A DNA stretch of 23,637 nucleotides from Saccoglossus kowalevskii (taxonomy: Eukaryota; Hemichordata; Enteropneusta; Harrimaniidae), in contig NW_003135339.1 in NCBI RefSeq assembly GCF_000003605.2, positions 37,662 to 61,298 on the forward strand, given 5' to 3'. Every line of letters starts with the position of its first letter. Position 1 is the first letter of the stretch. The translations under genes and the position numbers were made by a program. Of this stretch, positions 1 through 9,483 are shown piece by piece. Under the pieces are notes generated by a model. That model made no database searches, was not told where the DNA came from, and worked only from the letters and a program-made list of their open reading frames with translations.

Positions 1-174
1 AAAAATTCCCGGGTCCGTGCAGAATTTTTATAGCCGGGGGATGCAATGATTATGCATTGACACGTGATCAGTGCATGGTCATGAAATCAATAACTTTCTT
101 TTCTTGAAACCAATGATCCGCCATACTGCCACACTACAACTTATTATGTTGTAAAATAAATATACGTCTTTCCG

Positions 175-194
175 GTTTTACGCATGCGTAAAAC
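175..194. repeat. Perfect 20-bp palindrome
   Basis: GTTTTACGCATGCGTAAAAC is its own reverse complement. It is isolated, with no repeat partner seen in the window. It could be a dimeric protein-binding site or the centre of a degraded foldback element. Confidence 0.9.
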
Positions 195-332
195 ATAATT
201 TGAGCCGATATCAAGTAGTTCCACATTGAACTGTGCACTAAACGTAAAATGAAAACGACTTTTTTTTCAGCAAAAACCATAGTTCTCGGTGGTTGGATTT
301 AACGGAATACGCACATAAGCACGCTCTGGAAA

Positions 333-465
333 TTAAAGGGCGGTAGTCGTCGTGCCGTGTTCTGTTCGATATGGGACTCATAGCGCCGTATACAACGCGT
401 GTAAAATACATTGTTTATTTACACGAAATTCAAACACGCGCTGCGCGACGACCACCGCGCTTTAA
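333..465. mobile_element. TTAA-bounded MITE, family 1, short copy
   Basis: A 125-bp element between TTAA at 333-336 and 462-465. The left end AGGGCGGTAGTCGTCGTGCC mirrors the right end, whose reverse strand reads AGCGCGGTGGTCGTCGCGC. Subterminal sequence (GATATGGGACTCATA) matches the reverse strand of the right end of the copy at 11152-11334, so they are one family. There is no coding capacity. A TTAA target suits piggyBac- or Kolobok-type mobilisation, which is inference. Confidence 0.75.
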
Positions 466-1079
466 TTTTAACATCAACCAAACGTGTTATGTGGGAAGTT
501 AGCACCCAAGGCTGACAGGTACTACACCTTGCCCAAGGGTGACCTGGAGGTAGTTGTGTCAACAGAGTAACCTCATTCTCCCGAGTCCAAAAACTCCACA
601 ACCGGACTACTAATTTAAAACATTGCATTTCGATTCAGGGGATAAGCAGATATATAGGGCTCATACCACTAATTGAATTTCCATAGACGACAATGTTAAC
701 ATATGACGAGATTGCTATATGAAAATGACGAAGAAAGTTGAAAATATGGCTCAAAAATGGGAAATCAACATGCCAGTAATCAACCATATGAAAAAAACTA
801 ACATGTTGGCCAGCTCAAACTCTTGCAAATCTCAGGTAAACAAGACACACCTACTGTATTTGGATTGCACCAAGAGAAATCACTGGAAAAACACCAAGAT
901 TGGAACATCCATTAACACACAGAATAAACCCACAGGTACACAGCCGCTAAGTAGTAAACAAAAGACCACATGTTGGTCTCACCTCTGACCCAGGTGATTA
1001 TGCCCTCAAACAGGGAGCACTTGACAAAAATAATATTTAAAAAATTTCATTGGTTCTTGCTAGGCATTTAAATTGATTG
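466..1079. other. No recognisable gene; possible element debris
   Basis: No domain is visible in either strand. The 89-codon plus-strand frame at 719-988 is Lys/Asn/Thr-rich, as expected from AT-rich DNA, and has no family features. Nothing else can be supported. Confidence 0.5.
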
Positions 1080-1560
1080 GTTAATTGGTTAATTAGTGGC
1101 ATGAGACCTATATAGGCCGTCATGAAAACTTCGTAAACTGTACGTTGCAGCCACCGCCGACAGAGGGCGCAAATCGCCACGAAAGTAGTCAGATTCGCTG
1201 AATAACAATTTGTGCTAGTTATTTGTCATGAATTTGTTTTTGCGTATCTGTTAACCGACTTAATTAGTTGATTATTAGCGAATTGCTGTGTTATGTCTGT
1301 CATCGTGTAGGCCTATTTGAAGTTTTGGACGGAACTTGGCTCAGTGATTTGGAACTAATTACAAGATACCGTCGCTATTCTGACATCCGTAGTTATTAAT
1401 GTAGTGAACGATTAATCAAAAGATGACGTATTCAGTACTTAGTTTGATTGGCTTTATGATTGAGGGTTACGCCCTAGAGTCTTTTTACTGTTTTGTAATT
1501 GGTTAGAGTTGTGAAAATGAATAAAGAGAGTTTGAGTTGGTCTTGCTCTCTGGTTACTCC
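1080..1560 (+). other. LTR- or promoter-like stretch (tentative)
   Basis: Three ATTGG (inverted CCAAT) motifs within 1074-1096 precede a CCTATATAGG TATA-like box at about 1108-1117. An AATAAA follows at about 1520 and a G/T-rich, CTCT-rich tail after it. This order (CCAAT, TATA, poly(A) signal about 400 bases later) is that of an LTR. I find no matching second LTR, primer-binding site or polyprotein, so a degraded solo LTR is only one reading. Confidence 0.22.
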
Positions 1561-1603
1561 ACGATAGACGCAGTAGAGAGAGAGTGCAGTCCTGCAGTCG
1601 AGA

Positions 1604-1658
1604 GTCCAGTCCTGGGGCGAGCCTTGAGGCAGTCCAGTCTTGGGCTAGCCTTGGGTCA
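1604..1658. repeat. Two-copy 28-bp tandem repeat
   Basis: GTCCAGTCCTGGGGCGAGCC (from 1604) is repeated with changes as GTCCAGTCTTGGGCTAGCC (from 1632), a 28-base step. Shorter CAGTCCTG pieces lie just upstream, so this is a small degenerate minisatellite. No function is suggested. Confidence 0.65.
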
Positions 1659-2150
1659 GCCTTGTGAGAGTCTTGGGGACTTTTCCCCAGGGCGCTGTGT
1701 CTGGTAGAGTGCTCGATTGACCGACTAAGACGAGAGCTGAAACGTATTTCGTTGTGTGTGTCTTATTTGACTGTAAAGTTAAAGTGACTTCCCCGATCCC
1801 GTACCTCAAGGGGACGAGATAGAGAGACGAGACGAGTTTCCCCCCTGGCAAGTGTGGAGAACCCAGAGAGAAAGGATTTACCCCCTGATATATTTATGAT
1901 CGTTGACTTTCTATAGGGAAGGTCAAACTATCGAGTTGAGTTTCGCGTAAACAATTTGCCATAAATCGAGTCAAATACTTGTATGTCGAGGCAAAATGTA
2001 TTTACAACACTTTGCAGTGACTTCAACGCGTCAACACGATAGTTTTTCGTTGAAAATAAAAAATTATTGTCACTGATTCTCGATATGTTATGAATAAATC
2101 ACAGAGAAATTAATTTTACTATGTTTTGATGAATGTTTTGATCAATTTCT

Positions 2151-4250
2151 ATAAATCCAAGTGCCAAGTAATCTACAGTAGGTTACAGAGCAGTGCATAC
2201 GGAGTCCAAGTGTACAGTAAGCTACAAAGCAGAGAATACGGAGTCCAAGTGTACATAAAGTAATCTACAGTAGTCTACAGTGCAGAGAATACGGAGTCCA
2301 AGTGTACATAAAGTAATCTACAGTAGTCTACAGTGCAGAGAATACGGAGTCTAAGTGTACATAAAGTAATCTACAGTAGTCTACAGTGCAGAGAATACGG
2401 AGTCCAAGTGTACATAAAGTAATCTACAGTAAGCTATAGAGCAGAGAATACGGAGTCCAAGTGCACATAAAGTAATCTACAGTAGTCTACAGTGCAGAGA
2501 ATACGGAGTCCAAGTGTACATAAAGTAATCTACAGTAGGTTACAGAACAGAGAATACGGAGTCCAAGTGTACATAAAGTAATCTACAGTAAGCTACAGTG
2601 CAGAGAATACGGAGTCTAAGTGTACATAAAGTAATCTACAGTAAGTTACAGTGCAGAGAATACGGAGTCCAAGTGTACATAAAGTAATCAACAGTAGGTT
2701 ACAGTGCAGAGAATACGGAGTCCAAGTGTACATAAAGTAATCTACAGTAAGCTACAGTGCAGAGAATACGGAGTCTAAGTGTACATAAAGTAATCTACAG
2801 TAGGTTACAGAACAGAGAATACGGAGTCCAGGTGTACATAAAGTAATCTACAGTAAGTTACAGTGCAGAGAATACGGAGTCCAAGTGTACATAAAGTAAT
2901 CAACAGTAGGTTACAGTGCAGAGAATACGGAGTCTAAGTGTACATAAAGTAATTTACAGTAGGTTACAGAACAGAGAATACGGAGTCCAGGTGTACATAA
3001 AGTAATCTACAGTAAGTTACAGTGCAGAGAATACGGAGTCCAAGTGTACATAAAGTAATCAACAGTAGGTTACAGAACAGGGAATACGGAGTCCAGGTGT
3101 ACATAAAGTAATCTACAGTAGGTTACAGAACAGGGAATACGGAGTCCAAGTGTACATAAAGTAATCTACAGTAGTCTACAGTGCAGAGAATACGGAGTCT
3201 AAGTGTACATAAAGTAATTTACAGTAGGTTACAGAACAGAGAATACGGAGTCCAAGTGTACATAAAGTAATCTACAGTAAGCTACAGTGCAGAGAATACG
3301 GAGTCTAAGTGTACATAAAGTAATCTACAGTAGGTTACAGAACAGAGAATACGGAGTCCAGGTGTACATAAAGTAATCTACAGTAAGTTACAGTGCAGAG
3401 AATACGGAGTCCAAGTGTACATAAAGTAATCAACAGTAGGTTACAGAACATGGAATACGGAGTTCAAGTGTAAATAAAGTAATCTACAGTAGGTTACAGA
3501 GCAGAGAATACGGAGTCCAAGTGTAAATAAAGTAATCTACAGTAGGGTACAGAGCAGATAATACGGAGTCCAAGTGTACATAAAGTAATCTACAGTAGGT
3601 TACAGAACAGAGAATACGGAGTCCAAGTGTACATAAAGTAATCTACAGTAGGTTACAGAACAGAGTATACGGAGTCCAAGTGTACATAAAGTAATCTACA
3701 GTAGGTTACAGAACAGAGAATACGGAGTCCAAGTGTACATAAAGTAATCTACAGTAAGCTACAGAGCAGTGCATACGGAGTCCAAGTGTACATAAAGTAA
3801 TCTACAGTAAGCTACAGTGCAGAGAATACGGAGTCCAAGTGTACATAAAGTAATCTACAGTAAGCTACAGTGCAGAGAATACGAAGTCCAAGTGTACATA
3901 AAGTAATCTACAGTAAGCTACAGTGCAGAGAATACGGAGTCCAAGTGTACATAAAGTAATCAACAGTAGGTTACAGAACAGGGAATACGGAGTTCAAGTG
4001 TAAATAAAGTAATCTACAGTAGGTTACAGAGCAGAGAATCGGAGTCCAAGTGTAAATAAAGTAATCTACAGTAGGGTACAGAGCAGTGAATACGGAGTCC
4101 AAGTGTACATAAAGTAATCAACAGTAGGTTACTGAACAGGGAATACGGAGTTCAAGTGTAAATAAAGTAATCTACAGTAGGTTACAGAGCAGAGAATACG
4201 GAGTCCAAGTGTACATAAAGTAATCTACAATATAGGCTACGTAGCAGTGA
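2151..4250. repeat. Satellite array, 53-bp monomer, 39 copies
   Basis: The core ACGGAGT recurs 39 times at an almost invariant 53-base step (for example 2240, 2293, 2346, 2399 through 3989), then 4041, 4094, 4147 and 4200. Two exceptions exist: the first step is 39 bases (a 14-base deletion in the first monomer) and one step is 52 (a lost A near 4036). Monomers share the GTCCAAGTGTACATAAAG core and differ in the tail (AGTCTACAGTGC, AGGTTACAGAAC, AAGCTACAGTGC). Edge monomers at both ends are degenerate, as expected for a tandem array. A 53-base unit cannot keep one reading frame, so the array is non-coding. There are no unique spacers, which excludes a CRISPR-like reading. Confidence 0.97.
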
Positions 4251-5954
4251 CCAGTATTGTTTTAACGGCTGTTTACACCGATTTGTGTTGTAAGTTTCCA
4301 TGCACGGAGTTTGTACGTGGACGTACGAGTACAAAACTGCGATATCATTCATAGTGTTAAACCGCACTTAGGCTCCAACAAGTACAATAAAAACACTGGA
4401 AAAAAGTGCCCTCAAGTATGACCTCGAAGATGTTTTCCAGTATTCACTCCACGTAACCTTGATGCCACGCCGAACCACTGCAAGTGACCTTAGCCGATAC
4501 AACTCTTACACCATTTGCATGCATTTTGCATATAAGCATTATGTTTTGTTGACAAGTTATCCTGTGCACGGACAATGAGTTTCCTCGTCATCGAATAAGT
4601 GTGTGTTATTCTCTATCAGCTGTCGATGGTAAACGGAATGAAAAAAATAGCTGTTGGATATCGTCACTGCATCGGCAAGGCTCAAGTTCGCTGGATGAAA
4701 TTGTACGAGCGGGTCAGTATATTTAACTTGTGGCTGTGACAATAATTAATTTTCAGTAGAAGTGAGATGTAGTAAATGAATTCAAGTTTGGAAAACTCAA
4801 TAAGCGCGGGTTTCCAAGTTCATTTACATTATTGCATTTTATTTCGACAGGAATTTGCAGAAATACTGTTATTATAAGGGTTTTTCTGGGACCTGCAATT
4901 TTTCCACGGTGTCGGAGAGACGTATGGTAAAAACGAGATCCCTGGCGTGACAGTCACGTGATTGTTTTTGCTTGAACATAAACAATGTGTTATATGACAG
5001 GCGAGTCGCGAGACAATTAAAGCCTTCCCCACTCTTGAGGGCGGCACACAAGAAGTTGTTTGTGTGCGGTAAACGTCGCAGCTCCACAAGCACGATAGTT
5101 GTTCTATTATCTTACTATTTTGAGTTTCCGAGGTCGGTTTATTCACGCTACTGAGCCTTCAAAACAACAACATCTACGTATTTTAATTAGCCTTGGTTTT
5201 TCTAAACCTGTGATAGCAAAAAAACAGTTCGAAGCCACTTTTCAAGTTCTGCTTCCTGATTTTAATTGTTATGTTGCCAGGCAACACTCCCAAGGATACA
5301 CGTGTGTCTTATTTTATTCCACGGCATCATTTCCTGAAGGCAAATACGGGTAGGTGCAATCGATAATTGCCCATTCATATTATGCGGCCATTAACCAATA
5401 ATAATGCCTGCAAAATGTACTCTCTGGGTGTTAAATCCTCAAGTTTGGGTTTGTTCTGTATTTAATCTGATAAATGCTGAATATCCAATGAATGGAGGAT
5501 AACAAATACCCTCAATATTTATTTACAAATAAGTGGAAATTAATTAATATGTTATAATTTGAGACCACAACTCATTAATAAAATATATGCCACAATATTT
5601 TCCTCGTTTTGCGTGAGATCATAGCAACGTATTAATTGCGTCAAAACATCGCGTGAGATTCGACAAACGCGAAATTGGGGAAGGGTACTTCCACGCTTAA
5701 TATTTTGCTATATACACATTTGACAATGGTAAATTTTGATGAAGTAACTATGGGGACGAGATCTGCTCACCATCCCTCGCGCCAAAGGCTCGACCTTACT
5801 AAGGGGTCCCGGGCATGGTCCGCGGTGGATTAAAAATTATTTATTCACAGACAGACAGCAATCAATCCCATTTCAAGTACGGCATATCATTTTGTTGCCA
5901 GTACTGGATAGTACATGATAGACAGTGTGTAAGATTGTCCGTCAGTGTAAGATA
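4251..5954. other. Gene-free stretch between satellite and transporter
   Basis: Overlapping short frames on both strands (4829-5146, 4972-5154, 5099-5353) shadow one another without domain content or codon bias. A GC-richer patch at about 5755-5830 (CCATCCCTCGCGCC, GGGTCCCGGGCATGG) and a CpG patch at 5000-5095 could hold the missing 5' exon of the transporter, but no convincing donor fixes either. Confidence 0.5.
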
Positions 5955-6112
5955 TTAAAGCGGGTCACCTGCGCATGCATCAGATGGCCATAGCGTGTCA
6001 TTGTTTACAAACAAGCGTCTGCTCATGAGCCTTTGCGTTTTTAGCGTGTGTTGTTATCATCGCTTGGGACTCAGTTCCAGCGCGTGCGCAGGTGACGACC
6101 CTCCCGCTTTAA
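5955..6112. mobile_element. TTAA-bounded MITE, family 2, copy 1
   Basis: A 158-bp unit from TTAA 5955-5958 to TTAA 6109-6112. The inverted ends contain TCACCTGCGCATGC and GCGTGCGCAGGTGACGACC. The interior matches the reverse strand of 12235-12384 almost throughout, including the stretches around GGCCATAGCGTGTCATTG and TCGCTTGGGACTCA. This copy has a short extra segment (CTGCTCATGAGC region) in the middle. It lies about 500 bp upstream of the transporter's coding exon. Confidence 0.82.
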
Positions 6113-6607
6113 TACTTTATATCGATTACCAATTTCTCTATCAATACAACTACTTCCCCCCTCCCACAATATGTCAATTATAACTATATTTGCATATTTC
6201 TCTAATATCAAGTGACCCGAGACCTTCCTATCCCTGCCTGAAAGGGATGCGAGCGATGTCGTCGTCGTGTGTGTCTCACGTATCTTACAGTATCATGAAT
6301 TCCAACAACCAAACCCATATACAAATTAAAATTAAATTATTGATAGGCTATACGCACATTATGTTGATCCGAGGTTTCAAACTACGTCAAACTACCCCTG
6401 ACGCAATGTTGTTGCAGTTGCCAGTGGAACAATATGGCGTTACCTGCGTCCTACTTGCCATTCCGGGTTGTCATTCGCAACGGACACCAGCGAATCGTCG
6501 ACCATGTCAGGCTACTTCAGCTTGAGAATCTTTATTTTCAGCACTAATAATAGTGATGTTCTAATTGTTGAATGACACAACTCAAACTTATTTTTTCTTG
6601 TCTACAG
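6113..6607. other. Upstream flank or 5' intron of the transporter gene
   Basis: No gene is recognised. The 111-codon frame at 6190-6525 has no family features and ends before the acceptor at 6607. If the acceptor is used, all of this is intronic; otherwise it would contain the promoter, although no TATA box stands out. Confidence 0.45.
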
Positions 6608-6665
6608 GGGAGAATTGTATCATTTGGAAATCCTGAATTTGAGATTTCATTAGTTGAGAACAGAA
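6608..6665 (+). other. 5' UTR part of the transporter's first coding exon, with splice acceptor
   Basis: A good acceptor ends at 6607: a T-rich tract (TTATTTTTTCTTGTCTACAG) with a branch-point-like TTCTAAT about 45 bases upstream. It lies 58 bases before the start codon, so the mRNA probably has at least one upstream non-coding exon. I could not identify that exon; it may lie within 4250-6550 or left of the satellite. The alternative is that transcription starts close by and this acceptor is unused. Confidence 0.6.
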
Positions 6666-7334
6666 ATGGCCCCCACAGCCTATGACAAAGACACTGGTAA
6701 GCCAATCACTAGTGGAATACAAAATGGACGTCCCGTGACTGTCAAACTCCCACCACCAGAAGGCGCTCCAACATTACTTCCGAAGCTATGGGAACTTCAA
6801 ATAGTCTGGAACGTGATAATCTGTTGTGCGTTCATTTTGCTAGATGTTTTGAAGCAGTTTGGTACGTATGGAACCAAAGAGTACAACTCAGGAAAATACC
6901 CCATATCCCAGGCAACCATTGTGGTGCTCACCGAGATGATCAAACTTGTGGTTACCATGGCAATATTATATTGTCAAGGGGGATTATACACTATGAAGTT
7001 GTCATGGAAATTCGCGATTCCTTCTCTTATATATGGAATGAACAATAACCTCTACTTGTATGCGTTGAACTTTGCCCCGCCGCCGCTGTGGAATATATTG
7101 ATCCAGTCACGTGTTTTCATGACGGCGCTGATCTACCGTATCGTTTTTCATCGGAGGATCCCACCTCTCCGCTGGATGGCGCTATTCCTGCTGATCTTCG
7201 GCATTAGTCTGGCTGAAGCATCCGGGTCATCACAGAACAATACGACAATGGCATCTATGAATTACCTACTGTTTGCCGTCTTACTTAGTGTGGTCAGTGC
7301 ATCACTGTCAACTGCCGCATCTGTTTATACAGAG
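6666..7334 (+). CDS. SLC35A-type nucleotide-sugar transporter, coding exon 1 (residues 1-223)
   Basis: First coding exon of a predicted 399-residue Golgi/ER nucleotide-sugar antiporter (nucleotide-sugar transporter family, SLC35A group). Members exchange a cytosolic nucleotide sugar for luminal nucleotide monophosphate to feed glycosylation. The start is the ATG at 6666: it has G at -3 and +4 and an in-frame TAG at 6651-6653, so no longer start exists in this exon. Residues 1-42 are hydrophilic and proline-rich. Hydrophobic segments lie near 46-63, 82-103, 115-135, 141-161, 168-184 and 199-221. Family landmarks are IYGMNNNLYLYAL (122-134) and SVYTE (219-223). Sequons at N191 and N192 fall in a predicted luminal loop. 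The exon ends GAG|GTAAAT in phase 0; unspliced, the frame would stop at 7362-7364. The sub-group (A1-A3, A4 or A5) is unresolved: the first half resembles SLC35A4, the second resembles SLC35A1-A3. Confidence 0.93.
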
Positions 7335-8952
7335 GTAAATACTGTGTATTCTAGGTGGTTTTAGTTGATTATTGCTTCGTTCCCTTTTCAGTCATTTCCT
7401 CTAGTAATGAAACGTTTCGGACGAAAGCAATGGCGTTCAAATCGACCACAGTTTTGGGTTATGTAGTTGTTCATCATCTAGAATATATACTAAAATCTTT
7501 ATTTATGGATGATTAAAACGATATCTATATATCGAACTGCCATCTTGTCTTACGTCATAGAAGCGATTTGTCGTCAGAGGGCGCGGTCCGAGGCCAGGGC
7601 CGTTAATTTACACAGCGTTGAATAAGATGATTACCACTAAGTTAGGCGTTTGCCCGGTGTAAACAGATTATTTCATGGAGTCTTATAGTTGAAGTCATAT
7701 ACAATGAGATACTGCAAAAAATATAAGATTATATGTATATTAACAGACAAGGCTACAATAGTTTCACTATGGTTTGAACTAAAAGTAATACTAGTATGTA
7801 CCAGACATGATGGACACATGTCCATCTTTGCCCAGACAGTGTACACTGGGACCTGACAACGACTGTATATACGACTAATAGGACCCAGAGTTATGGGGAA
7901 CCAGAATTGTAATTGAATATCACAGCTTATTGTGTACAAATTCTTTGCAACCTCAGCAGAAGCTGGGTTGGTGTGGCTGTTGTATATATCTGGTAGCGTC
8001 GCTTATGTGTGGGTTTCGAATACGAACACAACGTTCAGCTCCACCAGTGAGGTTTGATTGACAACATTACCAGGCATAAAACGTAAATGGCAGTTTATCT
8101 CACTGTGGTGTCGCATGCGTTGTGGGATACGAAAGCAGGGCCCGAAGCATGGGCACTGCGTATATCGTATGCCAATAACTTAACGAGGTTATGACGTTGA
8201 CATGTCTCCTGAATATTATTTTAAAATGCCATTATTAATTGAAAGCATGTATTGTGAAACCCGTAATCACGTATATTCGCCTTGACCCCAACTATGTCTT
8301 TTGTGTTTTTTTGAAGAGTGTACACTCTTTTTATCATACTAAACTGATCACCAAATTTAACTAGTGTTTCTGCTTTTTACACTGATACCCGCGTTGGCAA
8401 GCCTAAATACGTTTCGATTGTATACAGCGCCACCAGTGGCTGTTCCCGGCTACATGCGTCTTGGAGAAAAGCACCTGACAATAAATTGTTGTAATTTTTT
8501 ATTTCGCTAATATTCCAGTGGCTTTGTGTACGATGTCTTGTATCTTTAGAAAGACTAGTGTTTCGCGTGGCCCTAGAAGAAACGTGATTCAAGTTAAAAG
8601 GCGGTGGTCGTTGCGCCGAGAATGTGCGACATTTGTGTTGATAAACACCGATTTCCCCACAATTCAATCCGCTCTACAAATGGAAATCACAAGTAGTTTT
8701 AACCTGGACGCGACTTGCACTGATTACCGCCGGTGTCTCTTTCGATTCCTTCCAATCACCAAAGAAATTATGTAATTAAACTTTGGTGACGTCTCAGTTA
8801 ATACTGCGCAAGAGTCAAAGTCGCCATCTTTGTTTATATGAGACCCATCTTTCGCGCACGCGAGGCGCGGAGACCACCGCCCTTTAACATTCATATAAGC
8901 CGACTTGGTGGTAGATTGCATATGCTAATTTTCTATGTCATGTTTATTGCAG
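7335..8952 (+). other. Intron of the SLC35A-type gene (1,618 bp)
   Basis: A GT-AG intron, GTAAAT at the donor and TTATTGCAG at the acceptor, with a TGCTAAT branch-like site near 8921. It carries a 294-bp MITE near its 3' end, listed separately. It also holds a CAGAGGGCGC-containing patch near 7574 that recalls a similar patch near 1155. No additional exon is needed to complete the protein, and no conserved open frame is visible inside. Confidence 0.85.
8594..8887. mobile_element. TTAA-bounded MITE, family 1, 294-bp copy inside the transporter intron
   Basis: Bounded by TTAA at 8594-8597 and 8884-8887, with inverted ends AAGGCGGTGGTCGTTGCGCC and, on the reverse strand, AGGGCGGTGGTCTCCGCGCC. 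The inner part from about 8699 matches 11152-11330, including ATTACCGCCGGTGTCTCTTT and GTCGCCATCTTTGTTTATA. The right end lies 65 bases from the splice acceptor of the transporter intron. The small open frames here are by-products of the element. Confidence 0.82.
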
Positions 8953-9483
8953 TACCTGTTCAAGAATGATGAGAGATCATTTTGTGAGCAGCAAGTTCAG
9001 CTTTATACATACGGCGTTGTTATGACCGGCGCCTGGGCCTTGTATATCACCAACGGACATCCGTTCGCCGTACAAGGGGAGCTGACTAACACCACTGTGG
9101 TTCTACTAGGGATGACCATGCTTGTTGGTGGACTGGGCGGGTTGGCCGTAGCGGTCATCATCAAGAGCATCGACAACATAGCTAAAATCTACTCCGCTAC
9201 AATTGCTATCTTATTGACTGCAGTTGTCTGTGCTATTTTCTTCCCGTTAAAATTCCATCTTAATTGGATGTATGTGGGGGCTGTTGTGACCATATTCGTG
9301 TCGTCTGTGATGTACGAGCGAGGGAAGCCAGTGAACGGTCAGGGCAGTGGCTCACATAATAGTACCGATAACGTGGCTCTTAGAACAATAACAGTTGAAC
9401 CTAAGCTGGCGGCTAAGTTTACAGTGGATGTGACGGAAGGGGATCTGCACTATTCTAATCGAACTGGAAGTCTTAGTCGATAA
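8953..9483 (+). CDS. SLC35A-type nucleotide-sugar transporter, coding exon 2 (residues 224-399)
   Basis: Second and last coding exon of the same transporter, joined in phase 0 after the TTGCAG acceptor at 8952. The join reads SVYTE|YLFKND and continues into a QLYTYGV segment, as expected for SLC35 proteins, so no exon appears to be missing between. Hydrophobic segments lie near 236-257, 271-293, 301-321 and 326-342, giving ten in all, the usual number. The family signature K-x-x-D-N-I-x-K is present (K294, D297, N298, K301); its second lysine aligns with a nucleotide-contacting lysine of mouse CMP-sialic acid transporter, as I recall that structure. A sequon at N269 lies in a predicted luminal loop. 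The tail after residue 343 is hydrophilic, rich in Ser, Thr and Asn, and probably cytosolic. It shows no recognised sorting motif. The stop codon is TAA. Confidence 0.93.
   Translation, partial: YLFKNDERSFCEQQVQLYTYGVVMTGAWALYITNGHPFAVQGELTNTTVVLLGMTMLVGGLGGLAVAVIIKSIDNIAKIYSATIAILLTAVVCAIFFPLKFHLNWMYVGAVVTIFVSSVMYERGKPVNGQGSGSHNSTDNVALRTITVEPKLAAKFTVDVTEGDLHYSNRTGSLSR

Noticed and set aside
719-988. 89-codon plus-strand open frame
   Set aside because: Lys/Asn/Thr-rich translation of AT-rich DNA, no domain, no convincing splice signals or start context.
1327-1400. Possible tRNA-like A box (TGGCTCAGTGATTTGG)
   Set aside because: No B box (GGTTCRANTCC-like) at the required distance and no cloverleaf pairing.
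2151-4250. Array considered as CRISPR-like
   Set aside because: Units are contiguous 53-bp monomers without unique spacers, in an intron-bearing eukaryotic genome.
4829-5353. Overlapping 60-105-codon frames on both strands
   Set aside because: They shadow one another across the same bases, none has domain content, and no splice sites frame them convincingly.
6190-6525. 111-codon frame upstream of the transporter
   Set aside because: No family features; it starts in AT-rich DNA just right of a MITE, ends before the 3' acceptor and is not in frame continuity with the transporter.
6654-6665. TTG as start of the transporter
   Set aside because: TTG starts are not used for ordinary eukaryotic nuclear genes; the ATG at 6666 has a good context and a stop lies just upstream in frame.
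8377-8775. Open frames overlapping the intronic MITE on both strands
   Set aside because: They fall across the MITE border and into its terminal repeat, so they are by-products of inverted-repeat sequence.
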